A DNA stretch of 64,000 nucleotides, from NCBI GenBank assembly GCA_964421085.1, contig CAYQVO010000010.1, forward strand, positions 1-64,000, read 5' to 3'. The position numbers and the translations under genes were made by a program. Within the stretch, counting starts at the first letter, position 1; the number at the start of each line of letters is the position of its first letter. This stretch comes from CAYQVO01 sp964421085. Lineage in GTDB: Bacteria; Bdellovibrionota_C; UBA2361; CAYQVO01. The notes under the pieces are model-generated. The model did not search any database, was not told where the DNA came from, and was given only the letters and a program-made list of their open reading frames with translations. Positions 25,820-33,958 of the stretch are shown here, in pieces.

Positions 25820-27983
25820 AGCGGCGATTATCTCCCAAAAAAGTTGATTCTGTTCGTTCCCCCGAGAAACGTATCTCTACGTTTGCACCACCGTTGGAAT
25901 AAAGATTCACACGGCCCTCGAGCTGCTGAGCAAGCAACGTTATGAGACGCCATCCAAGCGACTTTACCCGGCCGGCGGAGAAACCGGGCGGAAAGCCGAC
26001 ACCGTTGTCCGAATACACAAAGCGTATGCTGTCTCCGCCTTCTCTCGTCACCATTATTTTCACCCATGCTCCGATGCGCTTGTCCGCTGGAAAGGCGTAT
26101 TTGAAGGAATTACTGAGAAGTTCCGTCACGATCAGGCCCAGCGGAATCGCCTGATCCATCTCGAGGAGAATATCCCCCGTCTCCAGACGAACGTCAACGT
26201 AAGACCCGGCTTCGTAAGACCTTCTCAAGTTCTCGATGATCTGCGAAACATAATTCGACAACGTGATTTCCGTAAGGGTGTCCGAGTGATATAACGCCTC
26301 ATGAAGCAGAGCGATCGACTTGATTCGATTGGCGCTTTCTTCAAGAGAGACTGCATCCTCCGCGCTGGGATGCCTTCGGAACTGAAGGCTCAGAATACTC
26401 GATATCACCTGAAGATTATTTTTGACTCTGTGATGGACTTCTTTCAGCAGTACTTCGTTTTCCCCGAGAGACCGTTCGGCCTCAGCCTGCGCAAGTTTTC
26501 GGAGCGAGAGCTCCTCCTCAACTGCCTGGAGCGACTGCTTGAGGCGCGACTCAAGAAGCGAGATTTGTTTTGCCAGCCAGCCGAGAATCAGAAAGATTAC
26601 AGAACTCGAAACAAGAACAATAACAAAAAGCGCAGTCAGGACACGAAAGATCTTGTCCTTGACTGCGGTCTGCAGCGGGGGCATCTGGTTCGATGAAAAT
26701 CCGATCCGCACAGCCGATCTGGTGTCACCGGACAGCAGCGCATACCGCGATGTGAAAATCGAGCGCATGGATCTATCCGCAGGCCCATCAGGAGGCCCTC
26801 TTCTGACGTCCAATGGCACCTGGTTCAGCGTCACCAGGTCGGCGTGTGGAGGAGATCCCGAAACCCTGAGAACAAGATCGGGACTTGCCCTGCTGAATAT
26901 GAAATACTGGCCCCGCATTGCCGCGAGAGGCGGGTGCCCGGTGAACATTTCGAGAAACTTTGACACAGTTATTTTGGCGCGGATCACTTCGCGGTCCGCC
27001 CGGCTCCCTCTGCGTGGAGTATCAACGAACACCTGGACGTCTCCGCCTTCTTCCGTTTTCCAGAAAAGTCCAGGATGAGCGCTTTCGCTGGATATTACTT
27101 CTGCCGTCTCGACTCCGGACTGTCCCGTGAACGCATCGGTTTTCATGTCGGAAAGCGCCGCCATCCGTTCAAAAGAGGCAAGCCAGGCTGAGAGATCTGC
27201 CTGCCGCCGCGGAAGAAAGGCCTCGAGATCCGAATAGGCTGCTTTGAGGAGCGTCTCATAAAGCGGAATTACCGCAAAACAGGCGCTCAGTACGACGGTG
27301 AGAAACAGAAGGGAGCCGCAGATAATCTGCATTCCGCGAAGAATCTCTGCAAGGGTAGCCGCCGGCGACCGGAACTGTGACCAGGAAAGCGAAATCATCA
27401 TCAATGACAATGCTGTCGCCATTGCGGCAGTGAAGACTGGAATCTGGCGTCCGATGTCCGGGCTGACCAGTGCCTGGCTCCTCACTAAATATCCATATAC
27501 TGCCAGCAGATTTATGCCGATCGCCAGAAGACACGCGACGATAGGAACTGCGGCACTTGCTTTTGACGGAGGTGGAAGCGTAAGGGCAGCCAGAGAAATG
27601 AGCATGAACGAAAGTACGGCATGCAGTGATATCGAAGGAACATCAGGGAGGGACCCGGGAAGAACCAGTTCAAGAGGAGAAAGCACATGAGTTACGTTCA
27701 AAATCGAGAGCAGGTCGATGAGAGACAGAACAAGTACCAGGATAGGCAGTCCTCGCTGCAGGCCGGGGAAAATGTCTCTTCCTGCGCATATCAGTGTTGA
27801 AGAAATGAGCAGCCCAAAAAGAGCTGCATGAGGACCCATTGGAACCAGAGCCATGCCGAGGGCCGATAGAGTCTCTCCTCCCACCATCCACCCGAATATG
27901 GTGACAAGACACAACATAGCTGCGGCACCCGCTGCAAGAACTACCAGCGGCGCTTTTCTCTCAGGAAGATCTGCTTCCGGCAT
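25791..27983 (-). CDS. Membrane sensor histidine kinase, HisKA_2 type
   Basis: A 730-residue kinase. Seven or more hydrophobic segments fill residues 10-230 (AMLCLVTIFGWMVGG, ILVLVLSLIDLLSI, LTLPPP, GSLLFLTVVLSACFAVI). An extracytoplasmic loop of about 210 residues follows, then another membrane segment (RVLTALFVIVLVSSSVIFLILG) and a coiled coil. The catalytic region has the HisKA_2 phospho-His box EVLLKEVHHRVKNNLQVISS and an HATPase domain with LIVTELLSNSFKYAF and YSDNGVGFPPGF. It overlaps the response regulator-CRP gene downstream and should be its partner. A TGAY-N4-RTCA site lies about 70 bases upstream of its start, hinting at autoregulation. Confidence 0.9.
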   Translation of the reverse strand: MPEADLPERKAPLVVLAAGAAAMLCLVTIFGWMVGGETLSALGMALVPMGPHAALFGLLISSTLICAGRDIFPGLQRGLPILVLVLSLIDLLSILNVTHVLSPLELVLPGSLPDVPSISLHAVLSFMLISLAALTLPPPSKASAAVPIVACLLAIGINLLAVYGYLVRSQALVSPDIGRQIPVFTAAMATALSLMMISLSWSQFRSPAATLAEILRGMQIICGSLLFLTVVLSACFAVIPLYETLLKAAYSDLEAFLPRRQADLSAWLASFERMAALSDMKTDAFTGQSGVETAEVISSESAHPGLFWKTEEGGDVQVFVDTPRRGSRADREVIRAKITVSKFLEMFTGHPPLAAMRGQYFIFSRASPDLVLRVSGSPPHADLVTLNQVPLDVRRGPPDGPADRSMRSIFTSRYALLSGDTRSAVRIGFSSNQMPPLQTAVKDKIFRVLTALFVIVLVSSSVIFLILGWLAKQISLLESRLKQSLQAVEEELSLRKLAQAEAERSLGENEVLLKEVHHRVKNNLQVISSILSLQFRRHPSAEDAVSLEESANRIKSIALLHEALYHSDTLTEITLSNYVSQIIENLRRSYEAGSYVDVRLETGDILLEMDQAIPLGLIVTELLSNSFKYAFPADKRIGAWVKIMVTREGGDSIRFVYSDNGVGFPPGFSAGRVKSLGWRLITLLAQQLEGRVNLYSNGGANVEIRFSGERTESTFLGDNRRYEKAAHIGG

Positions 27984-28051
27984 TTAATGCTGCTTTCACA
28001 AAAAGAATGAACTGGTGGAGCCATATTGGAAGGAGTCGTCGGGGCGCGGGA

Positions 28052-28063
28052 TGACGAGGATCA
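28052..28063. promoter_or_regulatory. CRP/FNR-type operator upstream of the HisKA_2 kinase
   Basis: TGACGAGGATCA fits TGAY-N4-RTCA, and flanks extend the dyad to GGGATGA...TCATCCC. It is about 70 bases upstream of the kinase start on the minus strand, with a weak -10 (CAATAT) at the 32-base spacing. Confidence 0.6.
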
Positions 28064-28146
28064 TCCCCTTCGGAAAGATACGCCTCAGGGGTCTGCAGAG
28101 CGGGCGAAAAAACAGGGATTATCAGTAAGTTATCGGCAAGATGGAG

Positions 28147-28158
28147 TGACTCTGATCA
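28147..28158. promoter_or_regulatory. CRP/FNR-type operator upstream of the DUF1328 gene
   Basis: TGACTCTGATCA, centred 75 bases before ATG 28227. A possible -10 TATGAA lies at 28186-28191. Confidence 0.6.
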
Positions 28159-28226
28159 TGGATTAGAACATCCAAAAAACCACAGTATGAAACAGTCAGT
28201 GGTATTCAAAGGGAAGGAGGAAACCC

Positions 28227-28394
28227 ATGCTTAACTGGACTTTCGCGTTTTTGACATTCGCTCTTATTGCGGCCGTGTTTGGATTCACAGGAATTGCGGC
28301 GGGTGCTGCGCAGATAGCGCAGGTTCTGTTCTTCATCTTCCTGGTCCTGTTCCTGATAAGCCTTGTGACAGGAAGAAGAGCAACGCCAGTATAA
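28227..28394 (+). CDS. DUF1328 small membrane protein (YtjA family)
   Basis: A 55-residue protein with two membrane helices, MLNWTFAFLTFALIAAVFG and IAQVLFFIFLVLFLISLV, separated by the conserved GFTGIAAGAAQ turn and ending in a short basic tail. This is the DUF1328/YtjA family, inner-membrane proteins of unknown function often seen with stress genes. GGAAGGAGG lies six bases before ATG, a very strong ribosome site. It has its own putative CRP/FNR-type operator upstream. The 3' end overlaps the antisense DUF748 remnant. Confidence 0.88.
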   Translation: MLNWTFAFLTFALIAAVFGFTGIAAGAAQIAQVLFFIFLVLFLISLVTGRRATPV

Positions 28395-28791
28395 CAGTCC
28401 TGTCTGTAATCGCCGGCATCGAACCGCCCGGTGGCAGACATGCGGCCGGCGGCGTTTGCCATTCGCCAGGGGCAGGCTTTCCTTCAAGTCCCTGTTTGAG
28501 TGTCTCGATAGATGCGTTTCGCATCATTTCCACTGCAGCGGGCCAGGCCGCAGCGAAGAAGCCTTTCTCCGCTTCTTCTTCCGGCGAGAGCACCTCGACA
28601 TCACGAATGAGCGGCTTCACGTATCCTTTAAATTTCCCATCCCCGGCCTGCGGCCCGCCGAAAATCGAAATAGTCCCGTCCCTGACATCGAACAAAGCAC
28701 AGGCTTTCAGGAAATCGTTGAGACGTGTCAGCTGCAGATCCCGAAACGGGAATGCCAGGTCGAACGCAGGCCTCTCCGCCGCCGGGTTCAT
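28333..28791 (-). pseudogene. Remnant of a DUF748 protein
   Basis: Residues about 15-65 of this frame match the C-terminal hallmark of DUF748 (AsmA-like) proteins: LTRLNDFLKACALFDVRDGT, ISIFGG and DGKFKGYVKPLIRDVEVL. Full-length members exceed 300 residues, and neither the N-terminal repeats nor the proper family ending is present. The 3' part runs antisense across the DUF1328 gene and is unlikely to be functional. No ribosome site is seen. Best read as a degraded gene fragment. Confidence 0.55.
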
Positions 28792-28827
28792 GCGGACATC
28801 TGCGTTCAGAGCAGAGTCTCCCGCATG

Positions 28828-28839
28828 TGATCCGGATCA
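28828..28839. promoter_or_regulatory. CRP/FNR-type operator upstream of DUF892 gene 1
   Basis: TGATCCGGATCA; with flanks GTGATCCGGATCAC is a perfect 14-base palindrome (28827-28840). A -10 TACGCT at 28863-28868 lies 32 bases from its centre, which places the operator near -41.5. Confidence 0.75.
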
Positions 28840-28937
28840 CAGCGCACCCTTTCCCCCCGCCTTACGCTTTCATGGAACGCGCCCTGCAGGTGCGGGCAGG
28901 GTTGCACTGAACTCAACAAGAGAGGAGGAGAACCATT

Positions 28938-29480
28938 ATGACCAGAATGCAGACTATGGAAGACATTCTTATTGAAGAGCTCAAGGATCTTTATAACGCT
29001 GAGCAGCAGATCGCGCAGGCGATTCCGAAAGTGATTCAGAAAGCGTCAGCCAGGGAACTGAGACAGGCGCTGAGCAATCATCTGGAAGAGACTAAAGGAC
29101 AGATTGCACGTCTCGAACAGGTCGAGAATATTCTGAACAAGCGGCTGAGTGGAGAAGTCTGCGAAGGGATGCAGGGACTGATCCGGGAATGTGAGCATGT
29201 GCTCTCGCTGAACGGCAATCCCGCCCTGATCGACGTTCTCATCACGGGAGCATGCCAGCGCATTGAGCATTACGAGATTGCCGGGTATGGAACGGCAAGA
29301 ACAGTCGCCGAGCAGATGGGATACGATGACATCGCGGACCTGTGTCAGGCAACTCTGGATGAGGAATCGAATGCCGACGAAGAGCTGACACGGGTTTCAG
29401 AAGATGAAATTCTTCCTAACTGCCCATACGAAGCGGATGAAGAAGAATTTCCTGACGAGGAAGGTAGAGTTCATAAATGA
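28938..29480 (+). CDS. DUF892 ferritin-like protein (YciE type), copy 1
   Basis: A 180-residue DUF892 protein. The four-helix pattern starts EDILIEELKDLYNAEQQIAQ and continues LSNHLEETKGQIARLEQVEN, then ITGACQRIEHYEIAGYGTAR and LCQATLDEESNADEELTRVS; the Glu/His positions resemble di-iron ferritin-like proteins. The C-terminal tail is acidic. Members are induced by osmotic and other stresses in enterobacteria; the biochemical role is unclear. GAGGAGG lies before the ATG. A perfect CRP/FNR-type palindrome lies about 100 bases upstream and a strong hairpin follows the stop. Confidence 0.93.
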   Translation: MTRMQTMEDILIEELKDLYNAEQQIAQAIPKVIQKASARELRQALSNHLEETKGQIARLEQVENILNKRLSGEVCEGMQGLIRECEHVLSLNGNPALIDVLITGACQRIEHYEIAGYGTARTVAEQMGYDDIADLCQATLDEESNADEELTRVSEDEILPNCPYEADEEEFPDEEGRVHK

Positions 29481-29493
29481 ATCTGCGGGGGAA

Positions 29494-29527
29494 CCGGAGA
29501 CCCTCTTCAGGAAGGAGAGGTCTCCGG
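29494..29527 (+). terminator. Strong hairpin after DUF892 gene 1
   Basis: CCGGAGACC pairs perfectly with GGTCTCCGG, and with one bulged base the stem continues for about five more pairs to an AGGAA loop. No T-run follows, so it may act as an RNA 3'-end stabiliser or a weak terminator. Confidence 0.6.
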
Positions 29528-29546
29528 ATGATTTCTGACAATCCCC

Positions 29547-29558
29547 TGACCGCGATCA
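29547..29558. promoter_or_regulatory. CRP/FNR-type operator upstream of DUF892 gene 2
   Basis: TGACCGCGATCA, about 85 bases before ATG 29637. A good -10 TATTAT lies at 29593-29598, 43 bases from the operator centre, about one helical turn further than at the other sites. The 12-base core is identical to the one at 30613-30624. Confidence 0.65.
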
Positions 29559-29636
29559 CGTTCTTTCAGATGAACAGCGAAAAGGGCGATTGTATTATCC
29601 TGCAGCCCATATTCCCATTGCATGGAGGGAGAGAAT

Positions 29637-30152
29637 ATGAAGCTTCATGGTATCGCCACGGCACTTGTGGATCAGGTGCAGGATCTTTACACACTTGAGA
29701 CACTGCTCGTGGAGGCCATGCCCGCTGTTATAGGGCGTGTCCAGCACGCGGATCTCGAGTTTGCGCTGTCAGATCACCTGGAAGAGACGCGCAAACATGT
29801 CATGCGAATCCGCGATATAGCCCGGAAGATAAATACGAAGCCCGAAATGCAGGCGGAAAGTGTCATGGCCTCGATCATTCAACGGGGAATGGAAAAGATA
29901 ATGCCCCTGCGGGATTCAGATGAAATAAGTGCGGCAGTCATCGCGATGATGCACACAGTGGAGCAGTATGAGATTGCGTGTTACAGCACGGCAGCCGCGT
30001 TCGCCGAACTTCTTGGTGAAAGCATCATTCAGAATATGCTGAATCTGACTCTCGATGAAGAAACTCTCGCATGCGAAACACTGACAGATATTGCGACCTT
30101 TACGGATGACGAATTCGAACTTGATAAAGAGGCCGCGAACCTGGATCATTAG
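29637..30152 (+). CDS. DUF892 ferritin-like protein (YciE type), copy 2
   Basis: A 171-residue DUF892 paralogue. It opens MKLHGIATALVDQVQDLYTL, then FALSDHLEETRKHVMRIRDI and MMHTVEQYEIACYSTAAAFA, followed by LNLTLDEETLACETLTDIAT, matching the four helices of copy 1 at low identity. ATG 29637 is preferred because GGAGGGAGAG lies just upstream. It is separated from copy 1 by a hairpin and has its own operator, so the paralogues are not simply cotranscribed. Function as for copy 1: stress-linked, mechanism unknown. Confidence 0.9.
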   Translation: MKLHGIATALVDQVQDLYTLETLLVEAMPAVIGRVQHADLEFALSDHLEETRKHVMRIRDIARKINTKPEMQAESVMASIIQRGMEKIMPLRDSDEISAAVIAMMHTVEQYEIACYSTAAAFAELLGESIIQNMLNLTLDEETLACETLTDIATFTDDEFELDKEAANLDH

Positions 30153-30353
30153 TCCGATTATTGCGCCCCGGCCGCAGTCAGGGGACCTCCAGAACCTATG
30201 CGGCTCTCTTCCCCTTTACCCGTTTCTGCGAAAGGCTCTTCTTCCACGTACGGTTCCCGCCTCCGTTCCAGGTTCTTCTGAATTCACTATTTCATCATGA
30301 TGGTGCATGGTCTCAAGGATCAGGAGATCTCCCTCACTGTACGTCTGAACAGA

Positions 30354-30539
30354 TTATCTCAGGTCGAGCCGGGCGATCAGCCATCCGGCATTCTTCAGAA
30401 CATCCTGATGGTTCTCCGGGAACATTTGCAGCTCTGCCATGTACGCCTGAAGTCTCTGCCTGTAATTCTCCGCAAGTATTCTCCGTCGCACGTCTGGTGT
30501 AAGATGTACTCGATGTGTCTTCTTTCCTTCGAAACGCAT
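30354..30539 (-). CDS. Small hypothetical protein, 61 residues
   Basis: A 61-codon gene on the minus strand. CAGGAGAAGAA directly precedes ATG 30539, an excellent ribosome site. The protein is basic and helical (MRFEGKKTHRVHLTPDVRRR, AENYRQRLQAYMAELQMFPE, ending WLIARLDLR). I do not recognise a family. A CRP/FNR-type operator lies 74-85 bases upstream with TATATA-like -10 sequence between. Position between DUF892 copies suggests membership of the same stress regulon. Confidence 0.65.
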   Translation of the reverse strand: MRFEGKKTHRVHLTPDVRRRILAENYRQRLQAYMAELQMFPENHQDVLKNAGWLIARLDLR

Positions 30540-30612
30540 TTCTTCTCCTGCTCCGTCTCGCCCTTATGTGATCTATATATAGCTGCGCTCCCCGGGAGGA
30601 ACACCTGCGGGA

Positions 30613-30624
30613 TGACCGCGATCA
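30613..30624. promoter_or_regulatory. CRP/FNR-type operator upstream of the 61-residue gene
   Basis: TGACCGCGATCA, same core as at 29547-29558. Minus-strand -10 candidates (TATATA region, about 30575-30583) lie 36-38 bases away. Confidence 0.6.
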
Positions 30625-30650
30625 ATGTATGTCTTCGAATTCGGCGAATG

Positions 30651-31274
30651 TCAGCGGCGGTGACGGGGCGATTCTTCTTCCAGATCTTCGCCCTCTTCCA
30701 TATCTCTTTCGAGATCCAGTTCTTCTTCCAGTTCCTCGTCTTCTTCGAAATCAACATCCTCACCCGCAAACATCGAGAAGATATCTTCGGCGGCATCCGT
30801 CAGCACCTCGTCCTGCGTCATTTCCTCGTCCAGCGATTCTTCAAGAAGCTGCGCCACTTCGTCGAGCTCCAGCGCCTCGGCCAGCCCTCGAACCATTCCA
30901 TATGCGGAAATTTCGAAGTGCTCCACCTGCTGTTGCGCGGCTATGATAAGAATGTCTCTCAGTGGTGACGGCGCATATTCGCTCACTATATCCTCACCGT
31001 TCTGAAGAAGCGCTCTCATGGCAGCACACTCTTTCCCCTTGAGATCCCTTCCGAGCAGCCTTCCTGCTTTTGTCAGCCTTTCGATCTGCTTCTGGCTCTG
31101 CTTTGCATGGATGGAAAGAGCCTTCTTCAGTTCAGCTGTATGCACCGACTCCGCCATGCTTATCATGGCCTTCACCCCAATCTGCTCTGCGCTGAAAATC
31201 AACTTCAACTGTTCTTCGAGTGCCTCCGTCATCGACTGAAGCTCTCTTCCATTGCTCTGGCTCCTGCCTTTCAT
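30651..31274 (-). CDS. DUF892 ferritin-like protein (YciE type), copy 3
   Basis: A 207-residue DUF892 protein with a longer acidic tail. Helix landmarks are MTEALEEQLKLIFSAEQIGV, LSIHAKQSQKQIERLTKAGR, IIAAQQQVEHFEISAYGMVR and LLEESLDEEMTQDEVLTDAA. The C-terminus is extremely Asp/Glu-rich before a basic end. ATG 31274 is chosen because ACAGGAGGAGTA lies directly upstream; the frame opens 40 codons earlier without a ribosome site and would cover the operator. It faces the other two copies. Confidence 0.9.
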   Translation of the reverse strand: MKGRSQSNGRELQSMTEALEEQLKLIFSAEQIGVKAMISMAESVHTAELKKALSIHAKQSQKQIERLTKAGRLLGRDLKGKECAAMRALLQNGEDIVSEYAPSPLRDILIIAAQQQVEHFEISAYGMVRGLAEALELDEVAQLLEESLDEEMTQDEVLTDAAEDIFSMFAGEDVDFEEDEELEEELDLERDMEEGEDLEEESPRHRR

Positions 31275-31338
31275 TACTCCTCCTGTCGCCCAAAAAAATC
31301 TCGTCCGCGAGTTTAGGCTCCGCGACATGCGCGTTATA

Positions 31339-31350
31339 TGACAATGATCA
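31339..31350. promoter_or_regulatory. CRP/FNR-type operator upstream of DUF892 gene 3
   Basis: TGACAATGATCA. A minus-strand -10 TAAACT (31310-31315) lies exactly 32 bases from its centre, 65 bases upstream of ATG 31274. Confidence 0.7.
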
Positions 31351-31433
31351 TCGTATCCGGTTTCGATAAAGATTTCTGTCCCGATCGTGCTCATCCTCCG
31401 CCGTGGTATGCGCCCGGCCCATGGACACGTTCC

Positions 31434-31445
31434 TGATCCAAGTCA
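31434..31445. promoter_or_regulatory. CRP/FNR-type operator upstream of the GT1-like gene
   Basis: TGATCCAAGTCA, 66 bases before ATG 31511, with a plus-strand -10 TACGGT at 31470-31475 (33 bases from centre). Confidence 0.65.
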
Positions 31446-31510
31446 TTTCCCGCCCATTATGCGAAGGTCTACGGTGGCGAAGGAAGTCTTGATTTTTAAA
31501 TGGAGGAGAA

Positions 31511-32695
31511 ATGTCCAATAGCAAGTTCAGTCAGGATGGCGTTTCCGGCGCGGGAGGATCGCAGCTTGCGTCGCTCGATATGATCTGTTTTTCTCATCTC
31601 CGATGGAACTTCGTCTTTCAGCGGCCACAGCATCTTTTGTCGAGGTTTGCCCGGCGGCAGAATGTTTTCTTCATGGAAGAACCGCTTTTCGAGGATTCCC
31701 CGCCGCACATACGGGAATATACCAGCCGTGAGGACGTTCGAGTCCTGACCCCGGTCATACCGCGGTCGAAAAACATGAAGACGCTCTCGATATTAAAAGC
31801 TCCTACCTCCGATTACGTAAGAAAGAACGTAAATGGGGACTTTATCACCTGGTATTACACCCCGATGGCTCATAAATTTACCAGAAGTCTCGATCCAGCC
31901 TTCACCGTATACGACTGCATGGACGAACTGGCAAATTTCCTTGGAGCACCTGAGGACATGAGAGAGCAGGAGAGAGAACTTCTGCTTCGGTGTGACGTGG
32001 TGTTTACCGGAGGATACAGCCTGTTTGAAGCCAAATCGGCTTTGCACGGCAGGGTATACCCCTTCCCCAGCAGTATCGATCGAGCACATTTCGCACAGGG
32101 TGTGAATTCAGCTCTTCCGGAACCGCCCGACCAGGCCTCAATACCAGGCCCCAAGGCGGGATATTTCGGCGTAATTGACGAGCGCTTCGACAGCAGCGTC
32201 CTGTCGGCGGTGGCTGAAGCAAGGCCGGACTGGAGCTTCGTTATTCTCGGACCTGTGGCGAAGATCAGCTCTTCCGCTCTTCATAAACGCCCCAACATCC
32301 ACTATCTGGGCCACAAGCACTATGACGAACTGCCGGAGTATCTCGCGCACTGGGACGTCGCAATGCTGCCCTTCGCGATGAACGCGGCCACGCGATTTAT
32401 CAGCCCCACAAAGGTCCCGGAATACCTTTCGGCAATGAAGCCGGTTATAAGCACCCCGATCCGCGATGTGTACCGGGATTACGGAAAAGAAGGCATCGTA
32501 TTCATGGCGGACAGCGCCCGGATGTTCGCCGATCTTCTCGATCGCGCCGCGCTTCAGCATGAGAATGAAGTATGGAGGCGGCGGGTGGATAAAAAGCTTT
32601 TCGGACTTTCATGGGATATGACATGGACATCTATGGCGGAGATTATGGAAACGACATATCTGAGAAAAGAAGCTGAGAGAGCAAGCAGCCCTTGA
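31511..32695 (+). CDS. Glycosyltransferase (GT-B fold)
   Basis: A 394-residue GT-B type glycosyltransferase. The N-terminal signature MICFSHLRWNFVFQRPQHLL is typical of a family often encoded beside UDP-galactopyranose-mutase-like flavoproteins, one of which is at 36283. The C-terminal nucleotide-sugar domain shows YFGVIDERFDSSVL, YLGHKHYDELPEYLAHWDVA and FISPTKVPEYLSAMKPVIST, with the Glu of the EX7E region. GGAGGAGAA precedes ATG. It has an operator upstream and is followed after 40 bases by a GH1-like gene, probably in one transcript. Sugar and acceptor unknown. Confidence 0.88.
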   Translation: MSNSKFSQDGVSGAGGSQLASLDMICFSHLRWNFVFQRPQHLLSRFARRQNVFFMEEPLFEDSPPHIREYTSREDVRVLTPVIPRSKNMKTLSILKAPTSDYVRKNVNGDFITWYYTPMAHKFTRSLDPAFTVYDCMDELANFLGAPEDMREQERELLLRCDVVFTGGYSLFEAKSALHGRVYPFPSSIDRAHFAQGVNSALPEPPDQASIPGPKAGYFGVIDERFDSSVLSAVAEARPDWSFVILGPVAKISSSALHKRPNIHYLGHKHYDELPEYLAHWDVAMLPFAMNAATRFISPTKVPEYLSAMKPVISTPIRDVYRDYGKEGIVFMADSARMFADLLDRAALQHENEVWRRRVDKKLFGLSWDMTWTSMAEIMETTYLRKEAERASSP

Positions 32696-32735
32696 CAGGC
32701 TGGAGTCGAATCTACTGATCTTGCACGGTGATGAA

Positions 32736-33907
32736 ATGTCTGATTTTCTTTTCCCGGGGTTTCTGTTCGGGGGATTTGAAGGTACGGCAGGATGGATTAA
32801 CGGAAAATGGATCGACGCCATTTCAGCAACACAGCACGATCGTTTCCCGGGCGAGGATTACAGAAGACTCAAAGAGATCGGGCTGACTGGAATCCGTGAG
32901 AGCATCCGCTGGCCTCTTGTGGAAGCCCGCCCGGGGAGCTACACGTTTCAGTGCGCCACCCCGCTTGTCAGGGCCGCGCGTGAGGAAGGGATGCAGGTCC
33001 TCTGGGATCTGTTCCATTTTGGATATCCGCCTTTTTACGATCCACTTGACGGCAGTTTCGCGTCAGCTTCGCTGAATACTGCAGAGTGTGCGCTCTTTTT
33101 GTTCGTGCCGAGCACCCCGGTCCGTACTATTTTGCTCCGGTCAATGAGCCATCATTCCTTTCATTCGCCGGAGGGGATGCCGGCCGGTTCGCTCCCGGGC
33201 TCAGGGGATGTGGACTCCCGCTGAAGATTGCTCTGGTAAAGGCCGCTATTCAGGGAATTAACGCCGTCCGTTCAGTAATCCCGGACTGCAGAATCGTGAA
33301 CATAGATCCAGTCTGCAGAGCAGCCCCGCCTGCCGGGGAGGATGTGTCCGAGGATGTTCTCATAGACTTCAATGAACGTCAGGTTTACGAAGCGTGGGAC
33401 ATGATTTCGGGCGTGGTACGGCCGGAACTGGGCGGGAGCCGGAAGCATCTTGATATCATCGGTATAAACTATTACTGGACGAATCAGTGGGAATATGGAC
33501 ATCCCGACCGTCTGCTCAGTGAAGACGATGAACGGCATCTTTCGCTGTCGACTCTCATCCGCATGGTGTGGAACCGTTACAATACTGAGATTGCCGTGAC
33601 AGAGACAAGCCACTGGGATGAGGCGCGGGGTCCCTGGATGCATACACTCGCCAGAGAAGCATCGGTGTCGCTTCTCGAGGGCGTGCCTCTCGTCGGAATG
33701 TGTATATATCCGATAATAGGCATGTATGACTGGTACTCCCCTGAAACGTTTGTTCCTATGGGTTTGTGGGATATACGGCCGGAAGGAAACAACCTTGAAA
33801 GAGTGCCTTATCAGCCCGCGCTTGAAATCCTCGCCCGTTATCGCTCCCGCAACTTATGGAACACACTCTCTTCAAGCCGCATGCATGCGACGATAAAAAT
33901 CCTATAA
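32736..33907 (+). pseudogene. GH1-like beta-glycosidase, frameshifted
   Basis: Two overlapping frames together encode one glycosidase. Frame one (32736 to about 33050) gives FLFGGFEGTAGWINGKWIDA, LTGIRESIRWPLVEARPGSY and VLWDLFHFGYPPFYDPLD. The second frame continues as F-R-V-S-F-A-E-Y-C-R-V-C-A-L-F-V-R-A-E-H and carries PVNEPSF (acid/base Glu), IIGINYYWTNQW and AVTETSHWDE (nucleophile Glu) to a stop at 33907. The break is at about 33048-33056 and corresponds to one missing base. Both catalytic motifs survive, so a sequencing error or very recent mutation is likely. A second GH1-like gene lies at 51020. Confidence 0.8.
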
Positions 33908-33958
33908 AAGGCTGCCGCACGTCTTGATTGACTCTCTCCTTCGCATGATACTTGCGCC

